Assembly (NCBI RefSeq): GCF_011617705.1
Contig: NZ_CP050154.1
Coordinates: 4,030,001 to 4,094,000 of the forward strand
From: Brevibacterium limosum
Lineage (GTDB): Bacteria > Actinomycetota > Actinomycetes > Actinomycetales > Brevibacteriaceae
Direction of reading: 5' to 3'
DNA: 64,000 nt
The notes under the pieces are model-generated. The model had not been told where the DNA came from. It did not search any database and worked only from the letters and a program-made list of their open reading frames with translations. Both the position numbers and the translations under genes were made by a program. Shown piece by piece: positions 8,658 through 16,520 of the stretch. How positions within the stretch are numbered: the stretch's first letter is position 1; each line of letters starts with the position of its first letter.

Positions 8658-8750
8658 TGTGAGCAACCTATGGAGTCAGGTCGTTCGCAACCTGGTGAGC
8701 GAGGTTGTCAGCAATGTGTTGAGTGAGGTTGTCAGCAAGGTCGCGAGTTT
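8658..8750 (-). repeat. Four 21-bp iterons at IS right end, 24-bp period
   Basis: Inverted copies of the left-end iteron start at 8658, 8682, 8706 and 8730, again exactly 24 bp apart. The copies at 8706 and 8730 keep the core TGTCAGCAA; the copy at 8682 is the most diverged. The last copy ends 3 bp before the IS terminus. Confidence 0.8.
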
Positions 8751-8753
8751 CCA

Positions 8754-8769
8754 CGCGGGGTTGCTGGGC
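8754..8769. repeat. Right copy of 16-bp target-site duplication
   Basis: CGCGGGGTTGCTGGGC, identical to 7118-7133. It also contributes part of the right arm of the split terminator stem. Confidence 0.75.
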
Positions 8770-8774
8770 CGCCG

Positions 8775-9503
8775 TCAGGTAGTGCGGGGAGCTTCGGGGG
8801 CGGAGATGCTGGTGGCGGCGGACATCATCGCGAAGTACGAGTCGCGGCTACGGCGCACGTGCCGGGCCATCACTTCGGCGGCCTTTGCCTCCTGGCCGGC
8901 GTCGATGGCCGCGATGATCTCGCGGTGCTCGGGCCAGGCCTGGGGTCCGCGACGGGTGACGTTGAGCGAGTACAGCCACTCGATCTTGCCGGAGATCTGC
9001 TTCAGCAGGCTGATGAAGGACACGCTGCCGCTGAGTTCGGCGACCGCGAAATGGAAGCGCATGTTGAGCACTGCGAGGTCTTCGAAGCGCTCCTGCCCGA
9101 TGACGATGTCCCCAGCATCGAGGATGTCGTTGATCTCCTTGCGCAACTCCCGCCATTTGAGGTCAGGAGTGTCGCTGGCATTGAGGTCGGCCGCACGCCT
9201 GGCCGCACGTTTCGCGGTCGCCGACTCGAGCACGATGCGGATCTCGAAGAGATCTTCGGCGTCCTCGACGGGTGAGGGCGCGACGATCGAGCCGCTGTAC
9301 TTCCTGGACTCGACGAGCCCTTCAGCCTCGAGGGATCGTAGGGCCTCACGGATCGGGATCCGCGAGACCGCGTACTGCTCGGCCAGAGCTACTTCCCGCA
9401 GCTTCGCTCCGGGAGCATGGACACCGGTGATGATGTCGGCGCGGATCCGCGCACCGACGTCCCCGCTGCTCGTTGTGGCCGAAGGCTGTGCAGAATCAGA
9501 CAT
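8775..9503 (-). CDS. GntR-family (FCD domain) transcriptional regulator
   Basis: A 242-aa regulator: winged helix at about residues 14-75 (IRADIITGVHAPGAKLREVALA, then SRIPIREALRSLEAEGLVE), then an FCD ligand domain from about 85 to 225. Visible metal-ligand candidates are His in RFHFAVAEL, His in WPEHREIIAAID and His in MARHVRRS. FCD regulators usually sense small carboxylic acids. It is the last gene of the transporter operon; its start overlaps the end of the ATPase gene by 8 bp, so it is probably autoregulated with the operon. Likely binding sites lie at 16447-16486. The stop codon falls inside the terminator arm disrupted by the IS. Confidence 0.92.
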   Translation of the reverse strand: MSDSAQPSATTSSGDVGARIRADIITGVHAPGAKLREVALAEQYAVSRIPIREALRSLEAEGLVESRKYSGSIVAPSPVEDAEDLFEIRIVLESATAKRAARRAADLNASDTPDLKWRELRKEINDILDAGDIVIGQERFEDLAVLNMRFHFAVAELSGSVSFISLLKQISGKIEWLYSLNVTRRGPQAWPEHREIIAAIDAGQEAKAAEVMARHVRRSRDSYFAMMSAATSISAPEAPRTT

Positions 9504-11118
9504 TGAGGAGACCGGAACCGGGCACGGCCGCCAAAAGCTTCTGAGTGTATTCGGCTGTCGGGTGGTCGATGACCTCCCTAGTCGCGCCGGCTTCGACGAT
9601 CTCTCCGCTCTTCATCACTACAACATCGTCGGCCAAGTTCGCCACGACTGCAAGATCGTGGGTGATGAACAGACAACTCACACCCAGATCCGACTGCAGG
9701 TTCCGCAGCAGGTCGAGGATCTGTTCCTGCACGAGGACGTCGAGAGCCGAGACGGCTTCGTCGCAGATGAGGAGCTCAGGCTCACTGATGAGCGCCCGAG
9801 CGATCGCGATCCTCTGTCGCTGCCCACCGGACAAGTCGGCGGGGCGGCGGTCGCTCATCGACGTGGGCATCGCCACGTGGTCGAGCACCTCGGCGACCTT
9901 CTTCGCCCGTTCCGCGCGGGTGCCGATCTTGAAGACGTCGAGCGGTTCACGGACGATCCTCTCGATGCTCCACGTCGGATTGAGCGAGGAGAAGGGGTCC
10001 TGGAACACGGGCTGGCTGAAGCGCCGCAGGATGCTGCGCTCTGATTTCGAGGCCGCATCGACGTTGCGCCCACCCGCGAGGACCGTTCCGCTGGTGGCCT
10101 TCTCCAGTCCGAGAACGATCTTCGCGATCGTCGACTTTCCCGATCCGGACTCACCGATGATCGCGGTCGTCTTTCCCCGCTCGGCGGTGAGACTGACGCC
10201 CTTGAGGGCGTGCACCTCCCGACCCCGCCCACGCAGCCGGTACACCTTGTGGAGGTCGTCGATCTCGAGCACATTCGCCGAGGCGATCGCAGCGTCGGAT
10301 ACGCCGGCACCGTCGGGCTCTTGGCCTCCGTTTCGATCGACGACGATGCTCGGCGCGGCCTTGACCAGCGCCCGAGTGTACTCGTCATGAGGGTCGCCGA
10401 GCACCTGCTCGGGCGCACCGCGCTCGACGACGCGTCCTTCATTCATCACGAGGACGGTGTCGGTCCTCTCCCCCGCCACGCCGAGGTCGTGGGTGACGAA
10501 CAGCAGAGAGGTGCCACGTTCGGTCACGAGTTCCTGGAGATGGTCGAGGATCTGCTTCTGCACCGTGACGTCGAGCGCGGACGTCGGTTCGTCGGCGATG
10601 ATGAGGTTGGGATCGCCGGAGAGTGCGATCGCGATGAGCACGCGCTGCCTCATCCCGCCGGAGAACTCGTGCGGATAGGACCGCCGCCGCGTCTCCGCGT
10701 CGGGGATGCCGGCCTCGGTCATCAGCCGTACCACGGTTCGAGTCACCTCGCGGGAATCCGACATTCCATAGGTGCGCAGAGCGTCGGCGATCTGATCGCC
10801 CACGCGCATGCTCGGATTGAGGCTGGCCATCGGATCCTGCGGCACCAGCGCGATCGACCGGCCGCGCAGCGACTGCAGGCGAACACGGTCAGCATCGACG
10901 AGTTCTTCTCCGCGATAGCGCACCGATCCCGCGCTGACCCTGCCGGAACCCGGCAGCAGACCGAGGATCGCGCCGATCGTCGTCGACTTTCCCGAACCGG
11001 ATTGCCCGACGAGGGCCAGTCTCTCCCCCGGTGCCAGCGTGAAGTTCACGTCATGGAGGACGGGAGCCCCGTAGGAGACTTCGAGGCCGGAGACCTCAAG
11101 GACGAATTCCTCGCTCAT
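9496..11118 (-). CDS. Fused two-domain ABC transporter ATPase (oligopeptide/dipeptide type)
   Basis: A 540-aa protein carrying two nucleotide-binding domains, equivalent to a DppD-DppF or GsiA-type fusion. The first has Walker A GQSGSGKST at 38-46, signature FSGGMRQRV and Walker B LIIADEPTSALD. The second has GESGSGKST, LSGGQRQRIAIARAL and LLICDEAVSALD; the usual Pro-Thr after Asp-Glu is Ala-Val here. The start MSEEFVLEVSGLEVSYG at 11118 lies 5 bp after the gamma-glutamyltransferase stop; the longer open frame to 11439 is shadow sequence of that gene. It energises the permeases encoded upstream in the same operon. Confidence 0.93.
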   Translation of the reverse strand: MSEEFVLEVSGLEVSYGAPVLHDVNFTLAPGERLALVGQSGSGKSTTIGAILGLLPGSGRVSAGSVRYRGEELVDADRVRLQSLRGRSIALVPQDPMASLNPSMRVGDQIADALRTYGMSDSREVTRTVVRLMTEAGIPDAETRRRSYPHEFSGGMRQRVLIAIALSGDPNLIIADEPTSALDVTVQKQILDHLQELVTERGTSLLFVTHDLGVAGERTDTVLVMNEGRVVERGAPEQVLGDPHDEYTRALVKAAPSIVVDRNGGQEPDGAGVSDAAIASANVLEIDDLHKVYRLRGRGREVHALKGVSLTAERGKTTAIIGESGSGKSTIAKIVLGLEKATSGTVLAGGRNVDAASKSERSILRRFSQPVFQDPFSSLNPTWSIERIVREPLDVFKIGTRAERAKKVAEVLDHVAMPTSMSDRRPADLSGGQRQRIAIARALISEPELLICDEAVSALDVLVQEQILDLLRNLQSDLGVSCLFITHDLAVVANLADDVVVMKSGEIVEAGATREVIDHPTAEYTQKLLAAVPGSGLLNV

Positions 11119-11123
11119 CGTTC

Positions 11124-12929
11124 TCACCTTCCTGCCGCGTACCCTTGGGCCCCGCGGGGATTCGCTCCGGCCGTGAGACGACCGGTGTCCGGATCCCGGG
11201 TGACGCAGGAGAGTCGACCGAGGTCCCAGGAACCGGCACGGGTCACCGTATGTCCGCGGGCGATGAGCCCGTCGATGACTTCCTCGCCGAGGCGGTCTTC
11301 GACGACCGCACCACCGGGCACCCAGGTGCGTGGCCAGAACGATCCGGCCAAGGCTGTCGTATGCAGCGCCGGAGCATCGATGGCCTGCTGAGCGGTGTAA
11401 CCTCCGACGAGGAGACGGAGGATGAGCAGCAGCTGCCACTGCTCCTGCTGGTCGCCGCCGGGCGATCCGAGTGCAATGACGGGTTTGCCGTCCTTCGAGA
11501 TCAGCGTCGGTGTCAGCGTGGTCCGCGGGCGCTTGCCTGGGGTGAGCGCCGACGGTGAGGTCTCATCGAGCCACATCATCTGCAACCGGGTGCCGAGGCA
11601 GAACCCGAGCTCCGGGACCGTCGGAGATGACTGCAGCCACCCTCCCGACGGTGTTGCCGAGATGATGTTGCCCCACCGGTCAACGACGTCGATATGGCAG
11701 GTGTCGCCGTTGTTCGTGCCGTTCTTCTGCACGGTCGGCTCGCCGATCCCGGCCTTGATGAGCTCATCCTTGTCCGCCCCCTCGGGCACGAGCGGCGGCT
11801 GGAAGGCGGGCTCGGCACCGTCGCGACCGGCACCTGGTCGGAAGTCGTGCGAGGCGTCGTCAGTGATGAGCGCACGGCGGCTCGCGGCATAGTCGTCGCT
11901 GAGCAGCCAGTCGAGGTCGACGTCTCCGTCACCGTAGTAGGTGTCGCGGTCTGCCATGGCGAGTTTGAGTGCTTCGAGGATCGTATGTGCACCGATTTCG
12001 CTTGCGGGATCAAGCCGCTCGTCGTCGAATCCCTCAAGGATCTTCAGGGTCTGCAGCAGCGCTGGCCCCTGACCCCAGGCACCGATCTTCGCGATCTGGT
12101 ATCCGCGGAAGTCGATCGTCACGGGCGTCTCGAAGTGGGCATCGAATCCGGCGATGTCCGCCCGCGTCATGACACCGGCGTGATCACTTCCGGTGGCATG
12201 CCGGTGCGGGGTGGTGACGAAGCGGGCGATCGCCTCGGCGACGAATCCAGACTTCCATTCCTGGCGCGCGGCCTGGATGCGGGCCTCGCGGGTCTCGGCA
12301 CCGTCGCCGGCGGCGATGAGCCGACGCAGCACCTCGGCGTATGGACGGTTGAACACGAGGTCTCCGGCCCGAGGAATCTCTCCCTTGGGCATCCACTGCT
12401 CCGCCGAGCTCGGCCAGTGATCGGTGAAGAGTTCGCGGACGCGCTCGATCGTCCCGACCACGCGGTCGAGTACCGGGTGGCCGTTCTCTGCATAGTCGAT
12501 CGCGAAGTCGAGCACGTCTGCGAGTTCCCAGGTGCCGTGATGATCGAGCAGGTTGAGCCAGGAGTCAACCGCGCCAGGGACAGCAGCAGCGAGCGCCCCC
12601 GCACCGGGAACCATGTCGAGTTCTTCACCGCGGTAGTGCTCGATCGTCGCTGCTGCGGGCGCGGGACCCTGCCCCATCATCACCTGTGGATGTGCCGGGT
12701 CATCGGCGGTCGCGAAGATACCGGTCATGTCACCGCCCGGGCCGTTGAGGTGAGGTTCGACGACGTGGAGGAGGAACGCACCGGCGACCGCTGCGTCGAA
12801 GGCGTTGCCGCCGCGCTCGAGAACAGCTTGGGAGGCCGCGGTGGCCAACCAGTGCGTCGAGGCGGCCATCCCGAAGTGCCCTTCGAGCGTTGGACGGGTG
12901 GTGAAGACGGCGGGTGGAGTGTACGACAC
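11124..12929 (-). CDS. ggt: Gamma-glutamyltransferase family protein, no signal peptide
   Basis: A 601-aa Ntn-hydrolase of the gamma-glutamyltransferase family. Visible are GGNAFDAAVAGAFLLHVVEPHLNGPGGD, the autoprocessing site with nucleophile T410 in GTNNGDTCHIDVVD, and the oxyanion/Gly loop IALGSPGGDQQEQ. These enzymes hydrolyse or transfer gamma-glutamyl groups from glutathione-like compounds. Secreted members have signal peptides, but this one starts MSYTPPAVFTTRPTLEGHFG with none, so a cytoplasmic enzyme is likely. GTG at 12929 has GAAAGGA upstream and lies 1 bp after the dppC-like gene. Its place inside a peptide ABC operon points to cleavage of an imported gamma-glutamyl compound. Confidence 0.9.
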   Translation of the reverse strand: MSYTPPAVFTTRPTLEGHFGMAASTHWLATAASQAVLERGGNAFDAAVAGAFLLHVVEPHLNGPGGDMTGIFATADDPAHPQVMMGQGPAPAAATIEHYRGEELDMVPGAGALAAAVPGAVDSWLNLLDHHGTWELADVLDFAIDYAENGHPVLDRVVGTIERVRELFTDHWPSSAEQWMPKGEIPRAGDLVFNRPYAEVLRRLIAAGDGAETREARIQAARQEWKSGFVAEAIARFVTTPHRHATGSDHAGVMTRADIAGFDAHFETPVTIDFRGYQIAKIGAWGQGPALLQTLKILEGFDDERLDPASEIGAHTILEALKLAMADRDTYYGDGDVDLDWLLSDDYAASRRALITDDASHDFRPGAGRDGAEPAFQPPLVPEGADKDELIKAGIGEPTVQKNGTNNGDTCHIDVVDRWGNIISATPSGGWLQSSPTVPELGFCLGTRLQMMWLDETSPSALTPGKRPRTTLTPTLISKDGKPVIALGSPGGDQQEQWQLLLILRLLVGGYTAQQAIDAPALHTTALAGSFWPRTWVPGGAVVEDRLGEEVIDGLIARGHTVTRAGSWDLGRLSCVTRDPDTGRLTAGANPRGAQGYAAGR

Positions 12930-12930
12930 G

Positions 12931-13845
12931 TCAGTGTCCTTTCTTGGAGTTCGGATCGAGGGCGTCGCGCAGAGCGTCGCCGAAGAGGTTGAAGGCCAGG
13001 CAGATGAACAGGATGGCCAGACCGGGAAACAGCGCAGTCGAGGGCGCGCGGAAGATGTACTGCTGCGCGTCGGAGAGCATGATTCCGAGACTCGGAGAGG
13101 GCGGCTGGATACCGAGTCCGAGGAAGGAGAGCATGGATTCTCCGATCACTGCGGTCGGCAGGATCACCGTCGCCTGGACGATGATCGCCGAGGCGGCATT
13201 GGGCAGGATGTGCATGCCCAGGAGACGAGTCTTCGAGGCGTCGGTCGCGATTGCGGCCTTGACGAAGTCCGCGGATTTCAGCCGCATCGTCTCGCCCCTG
13301 ACAACGCGGATCATCGTGGGCACCTGCGAGATGCCCAAGGCGATCGCGGCATTGCTCAGGCTGGGTCCTGAAATTGCTGCCAGACCGACTGCGATGATGA
13401 GGAACGGGAACGCCAGAGTCACATCTGTCAGCCGTGAGATGACAGAGTCGAGTCCGCGGAAATAGCCGGCCAGCAGGCCAAGAGGTGTGCCGACGACGAC
13501 CGCGAGTGCCACCGCCAGCAGCCCCACCTGGAGGGAGGCCCGGACACCGAAGGCGAGTCGCGAGAGGATGTCACGGCCCAGGTCGTCTGTGCCGAATGCA
13601 TAGCCGATGGTCCCCGGAACCTGGAACGGGACCTCGAAATTGGTCTGGGCGAATCCGTAGGGGGCGATGAGCGGAGCGAAGAGCCCGATGAGGAGGACGA
13701 TGACGACCATGACCGAGCCGATGATGCCCAACGGGGTCGACAGGATCGACCGCAGGAGCCACAGTGCCCGATTGCTCGAAGCGTGGAACTCGGGGGCGAG
13801 TCCTTGGGTGTTCTTGTCCGTATTGGTGACGATGGGTGTGCTCAT
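12931..13845 (-). CDS. ABC transporter permease, DppC type
   Basis: A 304-aa inner-membrane permease with an N-terminal cytoplasmic stretch, a first helix ending LFAPLIAPYGFAQ, the DppC-typical GTDDLGRDILSRLAFG loop, and the EAA-type cytoplasmic loop RGETMRLKSADFVKAAIATD through ILPNAASAI. The start at 13845 overlaps the upstream permease by 4 bp (ATGA). The long open frame extending to 14937 is shadow sequence. It pairs with the DppB-type permease to form the channel. Confidence 0.93.
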   Translation of the reverse strand: MSTPIVTNTDKNTQGLAPEFHASSNRALWLLRSILSTPLGIIGSVMVVIVLLIGLFAPLIAPYGFAQTNFEVPFQVPGTIGYAFGTDDLGRDILSRLAFGVRASLQVGLLAVALAVVVGTPLGLLAGYFRGLDSVISRLTDVTLAFPFLIIAVGLAAISGPSLSNAAIALGISQVPTMIRVVRGETMRLKSADFVKAAIATDASKTRLLGMHILPNAASAIIVQATVILPTAVIGESMLSFLGLGIQPPSPSLGIMLSDAQQYIFRAPSTALFPGLAILFICLAFNLFGDALRDALDPNSKKGH

Positions 13846-14801
13846 GAGGCATCCTCGCTGACGCGGATCTGGGGGTTGATGACCGAGTAGAGGATGTCGA
13901 CGGCCAGATTGATGAGAATGTAGGAAGCGGTGATGACGAGGACGACAGCCTGGATGACCGGGTAGTCGCGGGAGAAGACCGCATCGAGGGTGAGTTTGCC
14001 GATGCCCGGCAGAGCGAAGATCCGCTCTGTGACGACCGCGCCGGAGATCAGCCCGCCCAATTGGAGGCCGACGATGGTGACGAGGACGATGAGCGAATTG
14101 CGCAAGCCGTAGCGGAAGAGCACCCTCGGTCGCGAGAGTCCTTTGGCTCTGGCCATCCGCACATAGTCGGTCCCCATGGTCTCGATCATCGAGGCTCTCG
14201 TCTGCCGGGTGATCACCGCGGCAAGACTGGTACCGAGGATCACCGCCGGCAGGGTGAGGTAGTAGATCCCGCGAATCGGATCGGAGAGCACATCGACATA
14301 GCCCGAGGCGGGGAACCAGCCCAGGCTCACCGCCAGGGCGAGGATCGCTAAGAGACCGAGCCAGAAGTTCGGCACAGAGAGTCCCAGCAGCGCGATGAAG
14401 TTGCTCCCGATCTCCGGCCACTTCCCGCGATAGCGTTCGGCGAGCATGCCCAGCGCGATGCCGACGACCGTAGCGACGACGATGGCGTAGAGGGCCAGCC
14501 ATAGAGTCACCGGCAGTGTGGTCGCGATCATCGAGGTGACCGGGAGCCCCGTACGGGTGGAATCGCCGAGGTCGCCGGTGACGATCGAGCCTAGGAACTT
14601 GAGGAACTGAACGAGGAGCGGCTGGTCGAGTCCGAGGTCGGCACGGATCGCATCGAGCCGTTCGGGGGTCGCCTCTTCGCCGGCCATGGCCAGAGCGGGA
14701 TCGCCGGGAAGGAGACGCACGCCGAAGAAGATGACGATTCCCGAGAGAACGAAGGTGATGATCGCGTGAAAGATCTTGGTGAGCACGAACCGGGTCATCA
14801 C
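13842..14801 (-). CDS. ABC transporter permease, DppB type
   Basis: A 319-aa permease with six predicted membrane segments. It starts MMTRFVLTKIFHAIITFVLSG and has FFGVRLLPGDPALAMAGEEA, the usual periplasmic motif of DppB proteins. The cytoplasmic EAA loop TRASMIETMGTDYVRMARAKGLS and the final block NLAVDILYSVINPQIRV are intact. Both ends overlap neighbouring genes by 4 bp, so synthesis with DppA- and DppC-type subunits is coupled. Confidence 0.93.
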   Translation of the reverse strand: MMTRFVLTKIFHAIITFVLSGIVIFFGVRLLPGDPALAMAGEEATPERLDAIRADLGLDQPLLVQFLKFLGSIVTGDLGDSTRTGLPVTSMIATTLPVTLWLALYAIVVATVVGIALGMLAERYRGKWPEIGSNFIALLGLSVPNFWLGLLAILALAVSLGWFPASGYVDVLSDPIRGIYYLTLPAVILGTSLAAVITRQTRASMIETMGTDYVRMARAKGLSRPRVLFRYGLRNSLIVLVTIVGLQLGGLISGAVVTERIFALPGIGKLTLDAVFSRDYPVIQAVVLVITASYILINLAVDILYSVINPQIRVSEDAS

Positions 14802-16420
14802 TGACCTCCGTTCTTGAGGAAGCCTGCTTCCGAGAGATGCACGACACCGTCGGAGTAGACGTCGATTCCCGCGACATTCTCGGTGTAGGCGGTGAGGTTC
14901 TTCTGGCGATAGAGATAGATGATCGAGTTGATCTCACCTATCCGCTCGGAAGCCTGGCCATAGAGTTCGGCGCGTTCGCCTTCGTCGGTGACTTCACTGG
15001 CCTGGGTGAGCAGGTCGCTGAGTTCGTCATCGTCGACCCCGGTGACGTTGTTGGCGGCCCCCGGGTAGTGGAAGGTGTAGAGGTTGCCGTGCGGGTCGAC
15101 GCGGCCCGACCAGCCGAGTTGAAGCAGTTCGTAGTCACCGCGGTCCTGAGCATCGAGGAGGGCGGTGTACTCCATCGGCTGCACTTTGATGTCGAAGCCG
15201 GCTTCCTTGGTCGCCGCCTGTACCGCCTGGGCGAAACGAAGGGTGTCCTGGGTGTTCGAGACCTTCATGTTGACCTTCAGCGGCAGCTCGACCCCGGCAT
15301 CCTCGAGGAGCTTTTTCGCTCCTTCGGGATCGTAGTCGACGCAGTCGTTGCTCGCATCCGTTGCGAAGGGGCTGTCGGGGGCGATACCGGAACAGGCCGG
15401 TGAGAACCATCCGTTGAAGACGGTGTTGACCAGGGCCTTGCGATCAATGGCCATCGACAATGCTCGACGTACCTCAGGGTCCTGCCCCAACGGTGTCTTG
15501 AAGTTCTCGGGGTTGTCTCCGAAGCCCAAGTTGACCGTGAGTCCTTGGTAGCCGAGCGAATTCGACTGCAGGAGGCCGATACCAGTCTCCTCGTCGAGGG
15601 CATCGACATCCTGTGGAGAGATCGTGTCGGCGACCTGAACGTCTCCCGACCGAATGTTCGCGGCACGGATATTGGCGTCCGTCATGATCTGATAGGTGAT
15701 CGAGTCGAGGTGGATCTTGTCTGCTTCGTAGTAGTTGGGGTCTTTGACCACCTTGATCGAAGTCTGGGCGATGCGCTTCTCGAACTTGAAGGGGCCCACG
15801 CACACGGGGTTGTCACCGAAGTCGTCGCCCTCGTTCTCCAGGGCTTTCGGCGACATGATCATTCCGGCGCGATCGGCCAGCGCTGCGGTGAAAGGAGCGA
15901 AGGGTTTCTCGAAGGTGACTTCGAGAGTGTGGTCGCCCAGTACGGTGACATCGTCGATTGGTCCGAGCTCGGCAGCTCGAGAAGACTCTTCGAGATTGAG
16001 TCCGCGTTCGATGGTCGTTTTGACCGCCTCGGCGTCGAAGTCAGTGCCGTCGGCGAACTTCACACCGTCCTTAAGCGGAATCCGCACAGTCTTGCCGTCC
16101 TTGGAGATCGCCGGGAGCTCGGTCGCGAGCATAGGGGTGATCTCGCCGTTCTCGTCGATGTCGTAGAGCTTCTGGCACATCGTCTGCATGACGTAGCGGG
16201 TGTAGAGCGACGAAGAGGTCGTCGGGTCGAGACGATCCGGCTCCGAGGAGAGAGCCATGACGAGGTCACCTCCCTCCCTGAAATCTCCCGACTCCGCGCC
16301 GACAGACTTCACGTCGGTGCGGTCGGGCGGATCTTCCAATGGTTGGACCGGAACGCATCCGACCAGAAGAACGGCACCGGCAAGCGCTGCAACCATCCGT
16401 ATTTTCACACGCACTCCCAT
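14798..16420 (-). CDS. ABC transporter substrate-binding lipoprotein (SBP family 5)
   Basis: A 540-aa lipoprotein. The signal peptide MGVRVKIRMVAALAGAVLLV ends in lipobox LVGC with C22 as the lipidated residue. The mature part is a family 5 binding protein: GGDLVMALSSEPDRLDPTTSS, LKDGVKFADGTDFDAEAVK, and DPEVRRALSMAIDRKALV. This family binds oligopeptides, dipeptides, nickel or glutathione. With gamma-glutamyltransferase in the operon, a gamma-glutamyl peptide or glutathione-like ligand is the best guess, but a plain peptide is possible. First gene of the operon; its promoter region carries two GntR-type sites. Confidence 0.93.
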   Translation of the reverse strand: MGVRVKIRMVAALAGAVLLVGCVPVQPLEDPPDRTDVKSVGAESGDFREGGDLVMALSSEPDRLDPTTSSSLYTRYVMQTMCQKLYDIDENGEITPMLATELPAISKDGKTVRIPLKDGVKFADGTDFDAEAVKTTIERGLNLEESSRAAELGPIDDVTVLGDHTLEVTFEKPFAPFTAALADRAGMIMSPKALENEGDDFGDNPVCVGPFKFEKRIAQTSIKVVKDPNYYEADKIHLDSITYQIMTDANIRAANIRSGDVQVADTISPQDVDALDEETGIGLLQSNSLGYQGLTVNLGFGDNPENFKTPLGQDPEVRRALSMAIDRKALVNTVFNGWFSPACSGIAPDSPFATDASNDCVDYDPEGAKKLLEDAGVELPLKVNMKVSNTQDTLRFAQAVQAATKEAGFDIKVQPMEYTALLDAQDRGDYELLQLGWSGRVDPHGNLYTFHYPGAANNVTGVDDDELSDLLTQASEVTDEGERAELYGQASERIGEINSIIYLYRQKNLTAYTENVAGIDVYSDGVVHLSEAGFLKNGGQ

Positions 16421-16446
16421 GAGGGCAACAGATCAATCAGGAATAT

Positions 16447-16486
16447 TTGCATACAATCTATACGCTGTTTAAAGTTTTGTATACAA
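16447..16486 (-). promoter_or_regulatory. Operon promoter with two GntR-type palindromes
   Basis: TTGTATACAA (16477-16486, perfect palindrome) and TTGCATACAA (16447-16456) have centres 30 bp apart, about three helical turns. Read leftward, a -35 TTGTAT (16486-16481) lies 18 bp from TATAGA (16462-16457). One operator therefore covers the -35 box and the other lies just past the -10 box, an arrangement suited to repression by the GntR protein encoded at the operon's end. Confidence 0.7.
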
Positions 16487-16520
16487 GTGCTGTGGATTTT
16501 CTGAACGAGGGGATACCTCC

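Larger units (their letters stand above)
7134..8753 (+). mobile_element. IS481-like insertion sequence, 1620 bp, apparently complete
   Basis: The element begins TGTGTTGTCTC and ends GAGTTTCCA, so both termini are TG...CA. It is bordered by a perfect 16-bp direct duplication, carries one intact DDE transposase gene, and has three direct 21-bp iterons at the left end facing four inverted copies at the right end. No passenger gene is present. Insertion is into the 3' half of a terminator stem. The intact ORF and perfect duplication suggest a recent insertion. Confidence 0.85.
7090..8783. terminator. Bidirectional terminator hairpin split by the IS element
   Basis: Bases 7090-7114 are perfectly complementary to 8759-8783 (25 bp). 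Removing the IS and one copy of its target duplication joins 7133 to 8770 and restores a 25-bp stem with an 8-nt loop (TCGCGCGG) between the convergent SRPBCC and GntR genes; the GntR stop codon (8775-8777) lies inside the right arm. In the present state the left side keeps an 11-bp stem (7104-7114 with 7123-7133), while the right arm has lost its partner by 1.6 kb. Confidence 0.8.

Noticed and set aside
8659-10044. 461-aa open frame antisense to GntR and ABC ATPase
   Set aside because: Covers the IS right-end iterons and two well-supported genes; Arg/Ser-rich translation with no homologous motif.
12931-14937. 668-aa fusion protein starting at 14937
   Set aside because: The N-terminal part is the wrong frame of the DppB-type gene; the permease start at 13845 overlaps its neighbour by 4 bp as expected.
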